Positions 1 to 5,142 of a DNA stretch of 5,142 nt are shown here, piece by piece. Below the pieces are notes generated by a model, which saw nothing but the letters and a program-made list of their open reading frames with translations, did not search any database and had not been told where the DNA came from. Both the position numbers and the translations under genes were made by a program. This DNA comes from DATGHS01 sp035307785. GTDB taxonomy: Bacteria > Planctomycetota > Planctomycetia > Gemmatales > Gemmataceae. Location: contig DATGHS010000442.1 of assembly GCA_035307785.1 (NCBI GenBank), positions 1 to 5,142 of the forward strand. Reading direction: 5' to 3'. Position 1 is the first letter of the stretch, and every line of letters starts with the position of its first letter.

Positions 1-1406
1 AGCAGCGGGAAGGCACGGGTATCGACGGCCAGGCGGGCCTGTTCGCCGGCCATGTTATCGGCCACGCCGTGTTCCGGCTGGCAGGTCGTGTAGCAGCAGA
101 TGATCGCGGGGCCGTCGAACTCCAGGGCGCCAAGCACAGCCTTGTAGAAGTGATTGGTGTGGGCGCAGGTCGTCTGGGCGACGTAGGTGCGCGGATGCAT
201 CATGGCGATCTGGGCGATTTCCTTGCGGCGCTCCTGCTTGCCGCCGAACGTCTTGCCGTGCACGCTCATCTTGGTGTTCTGACCAGTAAAGGTGCTGGTG
301 CTGGCCTGCCCACCGGTGTTGGAATACACCTGCGTGTCGAGCACGAAAAGCTTGATGTTCATGCCGCTGGCCAGCAAGCGCGACAGCGACTGGAAGCCGA
401 TGTCGAACATGGCGCCGTCGCCGCCGAGGCACCAGAGCGGCTTGTCCTTCCAGCCCATCTGATCCCAACGCATGCGCACGCCGATGGCGTCGGCCGGAGC
501 GTTTTCGAAGAGCGAATTGGTCCACGGCACCAGGTACGGGTTGTACGGATAGGTCGAGGTGTACACCGTATTGCAACCGGTGGCGGCGATAATGCCCCAC
601 TGGTCGCCGTACTTGCTTCCGGTCGCCGAGCACATCATGCGCAAGGCGGTGCCTTCACCGCAGCCGGCACACGAGCCGGCGCCACCCACGTAAATGTGCG
701 TTTGCTCCTTCAGCATCATGTCGATGAGCAGGTTGTCGCTGACGTACTTGTTGTTGCTCGGGCCGATGGTCTTGAAATAGCGGTGGCTCTTGCGAGCGTT
801 GGTCATCACATCGTCGGTCTTCACGATCATTTTGAGCGCATCATCGTCGCAGACAGTTACGCACTCGGCACAGCCCTTGCACTTCGACGGGTCAATAATG
901 ATGTTGAAAAGACCGCCGGCGCCCAGCTTCTTCTTGTAGCCGTCGTAGTATTTCTTGGTCTTCGACCATTGAGCCTTGAACATAGCGCGATCGGCCTCGG
1001 GCACGGTGGCGAGCCGCTGATCGAATTCCTCTTCCGATAAAACCTTGCCCAGAATTGCAGTGTCCGGGCATTCGGTAACGCAGTCCATGCAGCCGGTGCA
1101 GTTCTCGGGAATGTACTCAGGGATTTCCGGGGCGATGTTGCTGAAATCACGCAGCGTGGCAGTGCCGGCCGGAATGAGCGAGCGGGCCACCGAGAGGTCG
1201 GCCGGCAAATCCTTCTCGCCCCAGCCTTCCTCGTAGCCGCGTATGATGCGCTCGTTGAAGTCGGTCACATCGAGCACCGGCAAGCTCACCATCTTGTAGC
1301 CGCTGTCAAGGAGCGTGCCGTAGGAGTTATTGTTGAAGGGATCCTTCGCATTGGCCTCGTTCATCGAAGGTTTGGTGGCACCATGGGTCGTCGGAGTCGC
1401 AATCAT
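1..1406 (-). CDS. porB: Pyruvate:ferredoxin (flavodoxin) oxidoreductase, ferredoxin + TPP-binding chain (delta-beta), 3' end beyond window
   Basis: This is the electron-transfer and catalytic chain of PFOR, which decarboxylates pyruvate on thiamine diphosphate and passes electrons through three [4Fe-4S] clusters to ferredoxin or flavodoxin; it is expected in the cytoplasm. The ATG start at 1406 opens 468 complete codons and the frame is still open at base 1, so the C-terminus is missing. Residues 1-95 match the linker that precedes the ferredoxin domain in NifJ. The first cluster is C103-x2-C106-x2-C109-x3-C113, followed by Pro. The second is C176-x2-C179-x2-C182-x3-C186, followed by Asp instead of the usual Pro. 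The proximal cluster ligands are C246 and C249 (SCAGCGE), C278 (ATGCNTVY) and C442. The TPP/Mg site is GGDG at 328-331 plus YSNTGGQ at 361-367. The ribosome binding site is weak (GAGACGAG). It lies 36 bases after the hicB-like gene and is probably cotranscribed with it. Family assignment is very secure; pyruvate as substrate is inferred. Confidence 0.95.
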   Translation of the reverse strand, partial: MIATPTTHGATKPSMNEANAKDPFNNNSYGTLLDSGYKMVSLPVLDVTDFNERIIRGYEEGWGEKDLPADLSVARSLIPAGTATLRDFSNIAPEIPEYIPENCTGCMDCVTECPDTAILGKVLSEEEFDQRLATVPEADRAMFKAQWSKTKKYYDGYKKKLGAGGLFNIIIDPSKCKGCAECVTVCDDDALKMIVKTDDVMTNARKSHRYFKTIGPSNNKYVSDNLLIDMMLKEQTHIYVGGAGSCAGCGEGTALRMMCSATGSKYGDQWGIIAATGCNTVYTSTYPYNPYLVPWTNSLFENAPADAIGVRMRWDQMGWKDKPLWCLGGDGAMFDIGFQSLSRLLASGMNIKLFVLDTQVYSNTGGQASTSTFTGQNTKMSVHGKTFGGKQERRKEIAQIAMMHPRTYVAQTTCAHTNHFYKAVLGALEFDGPAIICCYTTCQPEHGVADNMAGEQARLAVDTRAFPL

Positions 1407-1442
1407 TAGTCTCGTCTCGACAAAAAGAGTTAAAGATACTCG

Positions 1443-1607
1443 TTAGTTCAAACAGATTTCGCCGCTGGAAATGTCGTCGTACAACGATTTCAGATGTTCC
1501 CTAAGATCTCTCAGCGTTTTCACTTGCGTCCAGTAGGCCGGAAAATCCTGAAGATATCCCAGCCAAGCCTTCCGGTGATTCCAGTAAACGATTTTAAGCA
1601 CCCGCAT
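1443..1607 (-). CDS. HicB-like small protein (orphan type II antitoxin-like)
   Basis: This 54-residue ORF begins MRVLKIVYWN and contains WLGYLQDFPAYWTQ (residues 15-28), then TLRDLREHLKSLYDDI (31-46). That pattern, a short strand, a YL-x-D-x-P-x-YWTQ turn and an amphipathic helix, is typical of the short HicB-like antitoxin family related to the partial RNase H fold. Family members I know continue past the SGEI segment with a tail resembling IPGIRKV; here the protein stops after SGEICLN, so the C-terminus appears shortened. No HicA-type toxin (small dsRBD-like mRNA interferase) lies beside it. The ATG is three bases after the stop of the DUF4288-like gene and in the same frame, with no clear Shine-Dalgarno sequence of its own, so translational coupling is likely. 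DNA binding or antitoxin activity is unproven; it may be a solitary regulator or a decaying remnant. Confidence 0.8.
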   Translation of the reverse strand: MRVLKIVYWNHRKAWLGYLQDFPAYWTQVKTLRDLREHLKSLYDDISSGEICLN

Positions 1608-1610
1608 TAC

Positions 1611-2009
1611 TTAGCGCTCGTTCTTTTGCTTTTTCAACTCATCCGGATCGAAATCAGCAATGGTGACAGATACAAATTCGCCTACAACCAACTTCCGAAT
1701 CGCGTCCTCCGAACGAACCTGCATTTCGGTATAAGAAACTTCGGTGCCTTCCCGCGGCCAGCTTTCTGGATCGACGCATTCCACAATTTTTCGTACGCCC
1801 GCGAACACGAGTTTCGCCGAATGGCCATCGACTGTTAGCGATTTGTCGTCGTGTGCCTCATTTTCCTTACCGATCCGTTTCGCCTTGGTATGTGCCTCCC
1901 TGAAATTCTTCGCGCGAACCAATACGATGTTTTCCCAAACTGTGAATAGCTTTTGTTTGCCTTTCCGGTACTTGAAGTATTCAATCAGGTGTGCCGCGTA
2001 CCAGTTCAT
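1611..2009 (-). CDS. DUF4288-like protein of unknown function
   Basis: This is a 132-residue, probably cytoplasmic protein with no signal peptide or membrane segment. The N-terminus MNWYAAHLIEYFKYRKGKQ, followed by FTVWENIVLVRAKNFREAH, fits the DUF4288 pattern: WYA start, beta strand, conserved WEN, then a helix carrying acidic and basic residues (AHTKAKRIGKE). The C-terminal half (TEVSYTEMQVRSEDAIRKL, then VGEFVSVTI) also resembles that family, from memory and without a search. The tail ends in a charged DELKKQKNER. The start at 2009 is supported by GGAGGA seven bases upstream. The gene sits between the two PFOR genes on the same strand and is followed directly by the HicB-like gene. Its GC content (about 48% over this gene pair) is well below the flanking PFOR genes, suggesting later acquisition. 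No biochemical function is known to me for the family. Confidence 0.8.
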   Translation of the reverse strand: MNWYAAHLIEYFKYRKGKQKLFTVWENIVLVRAKNFREAHTKAKRIGKENEAHDDKSLTVDGHSAKLVFAGVRKIVECVDPESWPREGTEVSYTEMQVRSEDAIRKLVVGEFVSVTIADFDPDELKKQKNER

Positions 2010-2016
2010 CGCCGCG

Positions 2017-2022
2017 TCCTCC
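2017..2022 (-). promoter_or_regulatory. Shine-Dalgarno site of the DUF4288-like gene
   Basis: GGAGGA on the minus strand lies seven bases before the ATG at 2009. It is the strongest ribosome binding site in the minus-strand cluster, and it supports both the reality and the start of the inserted small gene. Confidence 0.75.
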
Positions 2023-2040
2023 GGCTAAGCCGCAAGCGGC
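2022..2040. repeat. Compact overlapping palindromes between PFOR first-chain stop and DUF4288 gene
   Basis: Two palindromes overlap here. GCCGC-AA-GCGGC (2029-2040) is a perfect 5-bp stem with a two-base loop. CGGC-TAA-GCCG (2022-2032) is a 4-bp stem with a three-base loop. They share bases, so only one can form at a time. The second touches the first base of the GGAGGA ribosome binding site. The stems are too short for a convincing terminator, and the T-rich run lies on the wrong side for minus-strand transcription. It may be a dispersed intergenic palindromic unit or a junction mark of the inserted gene pair; this is inference. Confidence 0.4.
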
Positions 2041-2047
2041 AATTTTG

Positions 2048-4039
2048 TTACGCATTAATCAGCGCTACAGGGATTTCCTTCATGTCACCGTAACCGCGCT
2101 TCACGCAATTGAGATTGTCCTGCACCACGCGGTCGCCGCGCTTGCCGAAGTACTTCCGCAGCGCCTTCTCCACGCCGGCGTAGACTTGCTCGTCGGTCAT
2201 GTCGCTTTGCTTGGCGTACGGCGTGAGCTTCAGGAACGCGCCAAGCAGCACGATGCCCTGCATACGCATCTGCAAGTCGGCTTCGGAAGCCATTTCGCGG
2301 GCGATTTTCACCATGTCGCAGAAGAAGACGCGGGCTTTCTTTTCGCGCACCGCTTCCTGCACATTCTTCGGAATGTGGTCCCAGACTTCTTTCGGATCGG
2401 TGTAGGGTGACTGCATGAATACGGCTCCATTCGGCTGCAAGCCGTCGAGCGTCAGCGGGTTCAGCATGGCCGTCGGGTCGTTGATGCACAGCAAGTCAAT
2501 GTGCTCGAGTTCGCTGTGCATGAGAATGTGCGAATCGCCGATCGTGAGATAATACGTGGTCGGCAAGCCCTTCTTTTCGGAGCCGTACTTCGGATACGCT
2601 TGCACGTCCTTGCCAAAGACATTGCCGGCGATGGTGGCGATGACCTTGTTGGTGGTTACCGAGCCGAAGCCACCCACCGAGTGGCCACGCATCGAGAAGC
2701 CGCCCTTCGGCCGCAAGTCCGGGTCTTCGCCGCGCTTCAATGCCAGGGCGTGATCGATGCCGACACAGAAGAAATGCTGACCTTTCGGCTTCATCATGTT
2801 CTGCACGACAGCAATTACGTCGCCGGGCCGCACATCGCGGCTGCCGAGGCCGACGGCCCCGTGATAAATGCGCGGAATGCGGTCGATCTTCTCCTGGCCG
2901 TTGACCCCGTGCGCAGCATCGCAGAACGCAGCTTTGATTTCGCGCGTCAGGTGGTTGCCCGTGGTTGAAAGCGGATCGTCCATGCGCTCGAAGACTGAGA
3001 AGGCGGTGCAATTCTTGAGGGCGTTGACAATCTGCTTGGCCGGGAACGGGCGGAACACGCAAACATTCAGGCAGCCGACGGGGATCCCCTTCTTATCGCG
3101 CATGTAATCAACCGTGGCCTTGACCGTTTCCATGTAACTGCCCATGCCGACGATGATGAACTCGGCATCGTCGCAGCGGTATGCTTCGACGAAGCCATAG
3201 CGCCGGCCGGTCTTCTGGTAGAAAAGTTCGAAGCATTCTTCGAGGATTCCATCCACGCGGTCGTAGTACCAGCGCTGGGCAATCTTGCCCTTCATGTAGC
3301 TATCCTGGTTCTGCACGACACCCGACATGATTGGGTTGGCCGGGTCCATCAGGTTAATGAGCTTGTCCTTCGGGGCGCCGATGTATTCTTTCATGAACTC
3401 AAGTTCGGGCAGGCGCACGCTTTCCACGGTGTGCGTGGTGAGGAAGCCGTCCTGCACGTTGAAGAACGGCGTATAGCTGGCTTCGGCGGCACGACGGCAA
3501 ATGAGGCACAAGTCGCCGGCTTCCTGAGCATTGCGGCCGAAAAGCATGCCCCAACCAACGTCGGCCACGCTCATGAGGTCATCATGCCCGGCATGGACGT
3601 TTAACCCCTGGCTGGTGAGGGCGCGAGCACCGATATTCATGAGTACTGGCAAGCGCTTGCCGGAGATCGTGTACAGGACTTCCTTCATTAGCACCAGGCC
3701 TTGGCCCGATGTGAAGTTGGTGACCCGACCGCCGGCCACGGCAAAGCCTTCGCACACCGTGGCAGCCGAGTGCTCGCTTTCCGGTTCGAAGAATTCGATC
3801 GTTTCACCCCACAGGTTCTTGTAGCCGTTCATGACTGCGGCATTGAAGCCGCCGCCCATGGTGGTGGAGCTCGTGATCGGGTAAGCCCCCGCTGCCTGCG
3901 CGACGTTGACTTCCACATGTACTACCGCTTCTGCTCCATCGCAAGTAGTCGGAATGCCGGGGTATTGGAATTTGGTTTCAGCGGATTTGTCGGCTGGTTG
4001 CAGACCGGGACCGGACGCTCGAATAGCTGGCGCACTCAT
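2048..4039 (-). CDS. porA: Pyruvate:ferredoxin (flavodoxin) oxidoreductase, alpha-gamma chain (domains I-III)
   Basis: This 663-residue chain supplies the pyrimidine-binding and CoA-side domains of PFOR, partner of the chain starting at 1406. Domain I (about 33-270) begins TCDGAEAVVHVE and has YPITSSTT (53-60), the counterpart of the catalytic-site YPITPSS loop. FTSGQG lies at 109-114 and the substrate-binding Arg segment ARALTSQGL at 138-146, with R139 expected to match Arg114 of the Desulfovibrio africanus enzyme. Domain II (about 290-430) contains FIIVGMGSYMETV and VFRPFPAKQI. The gamma domain (about 446-640) runs from GGFSMRGHSVGGFGSVTTNK through the CIND segment near 518-521. There are no ferredoxin motifs, so the chain ends where NifJ would enter its linker. 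GGGAG lies 11 bases before the ATG, with an A/T-rich spacer. The length matches the first half of a single-chain PFOR of about 1,200 residues. Family assignment is very secure; another 2-oxoacid as substrate cannot be excluded. Confidence 0.95.
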   Translation of the reverse strand: MSAPAIRASGPGLQPADKSAETKFQYPGIPTTCDGAEAVVHVEVNVAQAAGAYPITSSTTMGGGFNAAVMNGYKNLWGETIEFFEPESEHSAATVCEGFAVAGGRVTNFTSGQGLVLMKEVLYTISGKRLPVLMNIGARALTSQGLNVHAGHDDLMSVADVGWGMLFGRNAQEAGDLCLICRRAAEASYTPFFNVQDGFLTTHTVESVRLPELEFMKEYIGAPKDKLINLMDPANPIMSGVVQNQDSYMKGKIAQRWYYDRVDGILEECFELFYQKTGRRYGFVEAYRCDDAEFIIVGMGSYMETVKATVDYMRDKKGIPVGCLNVCVFRPFPAKQIVNALKNCTAFSVFERMDDPLSTTGNHLTREIKAAFCDAAHGVNGQEKIDRIPRIYHGAVGLGSRDVRPGDVIAVVQNMMKPKGQHFFCVGIDHALALKRGEDPDLRPKGGFSMRGHSVGGFGSVTTNKVIATIAGNVFGKDVQAYPKYGSEKKGLPTTYYLTIGDSHILMHSELEHIDLLCINDPTAMLNPLTLDGLQPNGAVFMQSPYTDPKEVWDHIPKNVQEAVREKKARVFFCDMVKIAREMASEADLQMRMQGIVLLGAFLKLTPYAKQSDMTDEQVYAGVEKALRKYFGKRGDRVVQDNLNCVKRGYGDMKEIPVALINA

Positions 4040-4079
4040 TATCTTTTATTCTCCCGTGATCCGTTCATGATGAAGAGGC

Positions 4080-4111
4080 GGATTCGGCAGCGTGGTTGGA
4101 GTCGCGAATCC
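4080..4111. repeat. 7-bp inverted repeat in the PFOR leader
   Basis: GGATTCG (4080-4086) and CGAATCC (4105-4111) are perfect inverted copies separated by 18 bases. They lie 41-72 bases upstream of the PFOR first-chain start, so they would be in the 5' untranslated leader if transcription begins near 4146. They could form a stem-loop in the mRNA or be two half-sites for a regulator. A 7-bp match over this spacing can also arise by chance. Confidence 0.3.
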
Positions 4112-4152
4112 ACACTGCCACCGCAATCTGGGGCAAGCAATCGCTGATTGTC

Positions 4153-4180
4153 ATCGTAGCGGAATCGCAGCGGCGTTCAA
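4153..4180 (-). promoter_or_regulatory. Weak sigma70-like promoter candidate for the PFOR cluster
   Basis: On the minus strand TTGAAC (4175-4180) and TACGAT (4153-4158) are separated by 16 bases. Each matches four of six positions of the sigma70 -35 and -10 consensus. The implied transcription start near 4146 gives a leader of roughly 105 bases before the ATG at 4039. Promoter consensus in the inferred phylum is poorly defined, so this is only a candidate. Confidence 0.25.
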
Positions 4181-4205
4181 GCGCACAAAAAGTGTGAATG
4201 TTTAC

Positions 4206-4218
4206 GCCGATGGTCGGC
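4206..4218. repeat. Short hairpin-forming palindrome GCCGA-TGG-TCGGC
   Basis: A perfect 5-bp inverted repeat with a three-base loop lies in the divergent intergenic region. On the plus strand it is followed by TTTAGCGGTTTT. No plus-strand gene precedes it here, so a terminator role is unlikely. It may contribute to an operator, or be chance. Confidence 0.2.
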
Positions 4219-4231
4219 TTTAGCGGTTTTG

Positions 4232-4246
4232 TGGAATAAGATTCCA
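4232..4246. promoter_or_regulatory. Possible operator: TGGAAT-AAG-ATTCCA
   Basis: This is a perfect 6-bp inverted repeat with a three-base centre, 74 bases upstream of the MATE start. It includes TAAGAT (4237-4242), a 4/6 match to a plus-strand -10 element, although no good -35 sits 16-18 bases before it. Position and symmetry fit an operator controlling the transporter, but no matching regulator gene is in the window. Confidence 0.3.
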
Positions 4247-4309
4247 ATCTCGTCCGCGAACCCATGATCGATCGCATTGGTCACTTCTTCACCCAGGGAA
4301 GAATCGAGC

Positions 4310-4314
4310 GGAGG
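4310..4314 (+). promoter_or_regulatory. Shine-Dalgarno site deciding the GTG start of the MATE gene
   Basis: GGAGG lies five bases before the GTG at 4320. Another GTG in the same frame at 4314 overlaps this site and is therefore less likely. The ATG at 4318 is followed at once by TGA and cannot start the transporter. The next in-frame ATG is at residue 42, already past the first membrane segment. Confidence 0.75.
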
Positions 4315-4319
4315 TGTAT

Positions 4320-5142
4320 GTGACGGAAGCGCAAGAAAAACTCCCCGCCAGCGCGGGCGGCAGTATCGAGTTGTGGCGCGTTGCTTTGCCGCTAGTGCTC
4401 AGCTATGCCTTCTGGACGCTACAGATCACAGCTGGGCGGATCATGCTCAGCCGGCAGAACAGCGAAACCGTGGGCGCCGCGATGTCGGCCGGTGTACTGC
4501 ATTGGGCTATTTTCGCGCTGCTCTTTCAGACCGCCAACTATGCCGCCACTTTCGTTGCCCAGTATCTTGGCGCCGGGCGGCGCACGCGCATTGGACCGGC
4601 CGTTTGGCAAGCCATTTACTTCAGCATCGTGACCGGCCTGCTGTTTTTGTTACTCGTCCCATTAGCGCCGCAACTGTTCGCCCTCAGCGGCCATTCCTTG
4701 GTGATGCAGGAACTGGAGGTGCGCTACTTTCGTACCATTTGCTTTGCAACGCTTCCCCTGCTGCTGATCGCCTCGGTGAGTTCATTCTTCGCTGGGCGCG
4801 GCCAGACCTGGCCCGTGCTGTGGATGAATGTGCTCGGCATGGTGGTCGAGATCCCCGTTGGTTGTCTCCTCATCTACGGTTTAGGACCATTTCCCGCACT
4901 GGGCATAACTGGCGCCGGCTTGGCAACCGTGACGGCATCGTGGGCATCGGCGTTTTTCGGTTTGGCGCTGTTTTTGCGCAAAGAGTATCGCAAGGAATTT
5001 GCCACGCTCACCGGCTGGCGGCCGGAGCCTGCACTATTCTTGCGCCTTCTGCGTTTTGGCTTGCCGAACGGTCTGCAATTCAGCCTCGATGCGTGGGCCT
5101 TCACAATCTTCCTGCTCCTCATCGGCCGGATGGGCGACGCGG
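4320..5142 (+). CDS. MATE-family efflux transporter (multidrug/cation antiporter), 3' end beyond window
   Basis: This is an inner-membrane antiporter of the multidrug and toxic compound extrusion family, which exports cationic drugs or metabolites in exchange for Na+ or H+. The start is GTG behind GGAGG; 274 codons are present and the frame is open at the right edge, so about 60% of a usual 450-residue protein is seen. Hydrophobic segments lie near residues 20-37, 52-75, 97-118, 135-158, 165-190 and 196-218, with a seventh starting near 253. The motif FVAQYLGAGRR (78-88) and the loop PALGITGAGLATVTASW are MATE hallmarks. After membrane segment 1 the sequence reads ITAGRIMLS where NorM-type proteins have an Asp (VDT or VDR); here that position is Gly39. 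It is transcribed away from the PFOR cluster and no functional link is evident. The substrate cannot be told from sequence. Confidence 0.92.
   Translation, partial: MTEAQEKLPASAGGSIELWRVALPLVLSYAFWTLQITAGRIMLSRQNSETVGAAMSAGVLHWAIFALLFQTANYAATFVAQYLGAGRRTRIGPAVWQAIYFSIVTGLLFLLLVPLAPQLFALSGHSLVMQELEVRYFRTICFATLPLLLIASVSSFFAGRGQTWPVLWMNVLGMVVEIPVGCLLIYGLGPFPALGITGAGLATVTASWASAFFGLALFLRKEYRKEFATLTGWRPEPALFLRLLRFGLPNGLQFSLDAWAFTIFLLLIGRMGDA

Larger units (their letters stand above)
4040..4319. other. Divergent intergenic region between PFOR cluster and MATE gene
   Basis: These 280 bases separate the start of the minus-strand PFOR cluster from the GTG of the plus-strand MATE gene, so promoters for both directions should lie here. 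I see short inverted repeats at 4080-4111, 4206-4218 and 4232-4246, a weak sigma70-like pair on the minus strand, and no ORF resembling a protein family. An open minus-strand frame across 4065-4277 has no recognisable protein character and no ribosome binding site. Confidence 0.7.

Noticed and set aside
69..1040. Long plus-strand open frame (323 codons) opposite the second PFOR chain
   Set aside because: It is the antisense shadow of a clearly conserved gene in high-GC DNA; its translation is His/Ala/Val/Leu-rich with no family resemblance.
1407..1442. Terminator or promoter in the gap before the second PFOR gene
   Set aside because: The 36 bases contain only a 4-bp imperfect inverted match and a GTCTC duplication; no -35/-10 pair or stable stem was seen.
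1494..1838. Plus-strand open frame of 114 codons across the HicB-like and DUF4288-like genes
   Set aside because: The minus-strand products have recognisable family motifs and proper spacing, while the plus-strand translation has none.
1443..2009. Complete HicAB toxin-antitoxin locus
   Set aside because: Only the HicB-like half is present. The adjacent DUF4288-like protein lacks HicA size and its characteristic His-containing motif.
2022..2040. Rho-independent terminator after the first PFOR gene
   Set aside because: The stems are only 4-5 bp, and the T-rich run follows the hairpin on the plus strand, not on the strand being transcribed.
4266..4273. GATCGATC palindrome as an operator or methylation cluster
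   Set aside because: An 8-bp palindrome of two GATC units is common by chance, and nothing around it extends the symmetry.
4065..4277. Minus-strand 70-codon frame upstream of the PFOR first chain
   Set aside because: No ribosome binding site, no recognisable motif, low-complexity end; it lies where the PFOR promoter and leader should be.

Overview
The window looks like bacterial chromosome of moderately high GC content. By hand count it is about 60-67% in sampled lines of the two large genes, falling to about 48% in the middle. The protein styles (a two-gene split pyruvate:ferredoxin oxidoreductase, a DUF4288-like protein, a solitary HicB-like protein and the particular MATE transporter) remind me of Planctomycetota, probably Pirellulales. 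That placement is inference from protein character; there is no rRNA or marker gene to prove it.

The minus strand carries one gene cluster, transcribed right to left. It starts at 4039 with a 663-residue protein holding the alpha and gamma domains (domains I-III) of pyruvate:ferredoxin/flavodoxin oxidoreductase (PFOR), ending at 2048. It resumes at 1406 with the second PFOR chain, which carries the inter-domain linker, the two-[4Fe-4S] ferredoxin domain and the thiamine-diphosphate (TPP) domain, and runs off the left edge. The two chains together rebuild the NifJ-type domain order, so they very likely form one enzyme that oxidises pyruvate and CoA to acetyl-CoA and CO2 while reducing ferredoxin or flavodoxin.

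Between the two PFOR genes, on the same strand, sit two small genes of distinctly lower GC: a 132-residue DUF4288-like protein (1611-2009) and a 54-residue HicB-like protein (1443-1607). They are separated by one TAA stop codon and one sense codon and lie in the same reading frame. No HicA toxin is present. This inserted pair inside a central-metabolism operon is the most unusual feature of the window. A compact palindrome lies between the first PFOR stop and the DUF4288 ribosome binding site.

The 280-base stretch 4040-4319 is a divergent intergenic region. It holds several inverted repeats and a weak promoter candidate for the PFOR cluster, but no convincing gene. On the plus strand from 4320 a MATE-family multidrug/cation antiporter begins with GTG behind a strong Shine-Dalgarno sequence and runs off the right edge. 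I saw no tRNA, rRNA, CRISPR array, transposase or insertion-sequence end.
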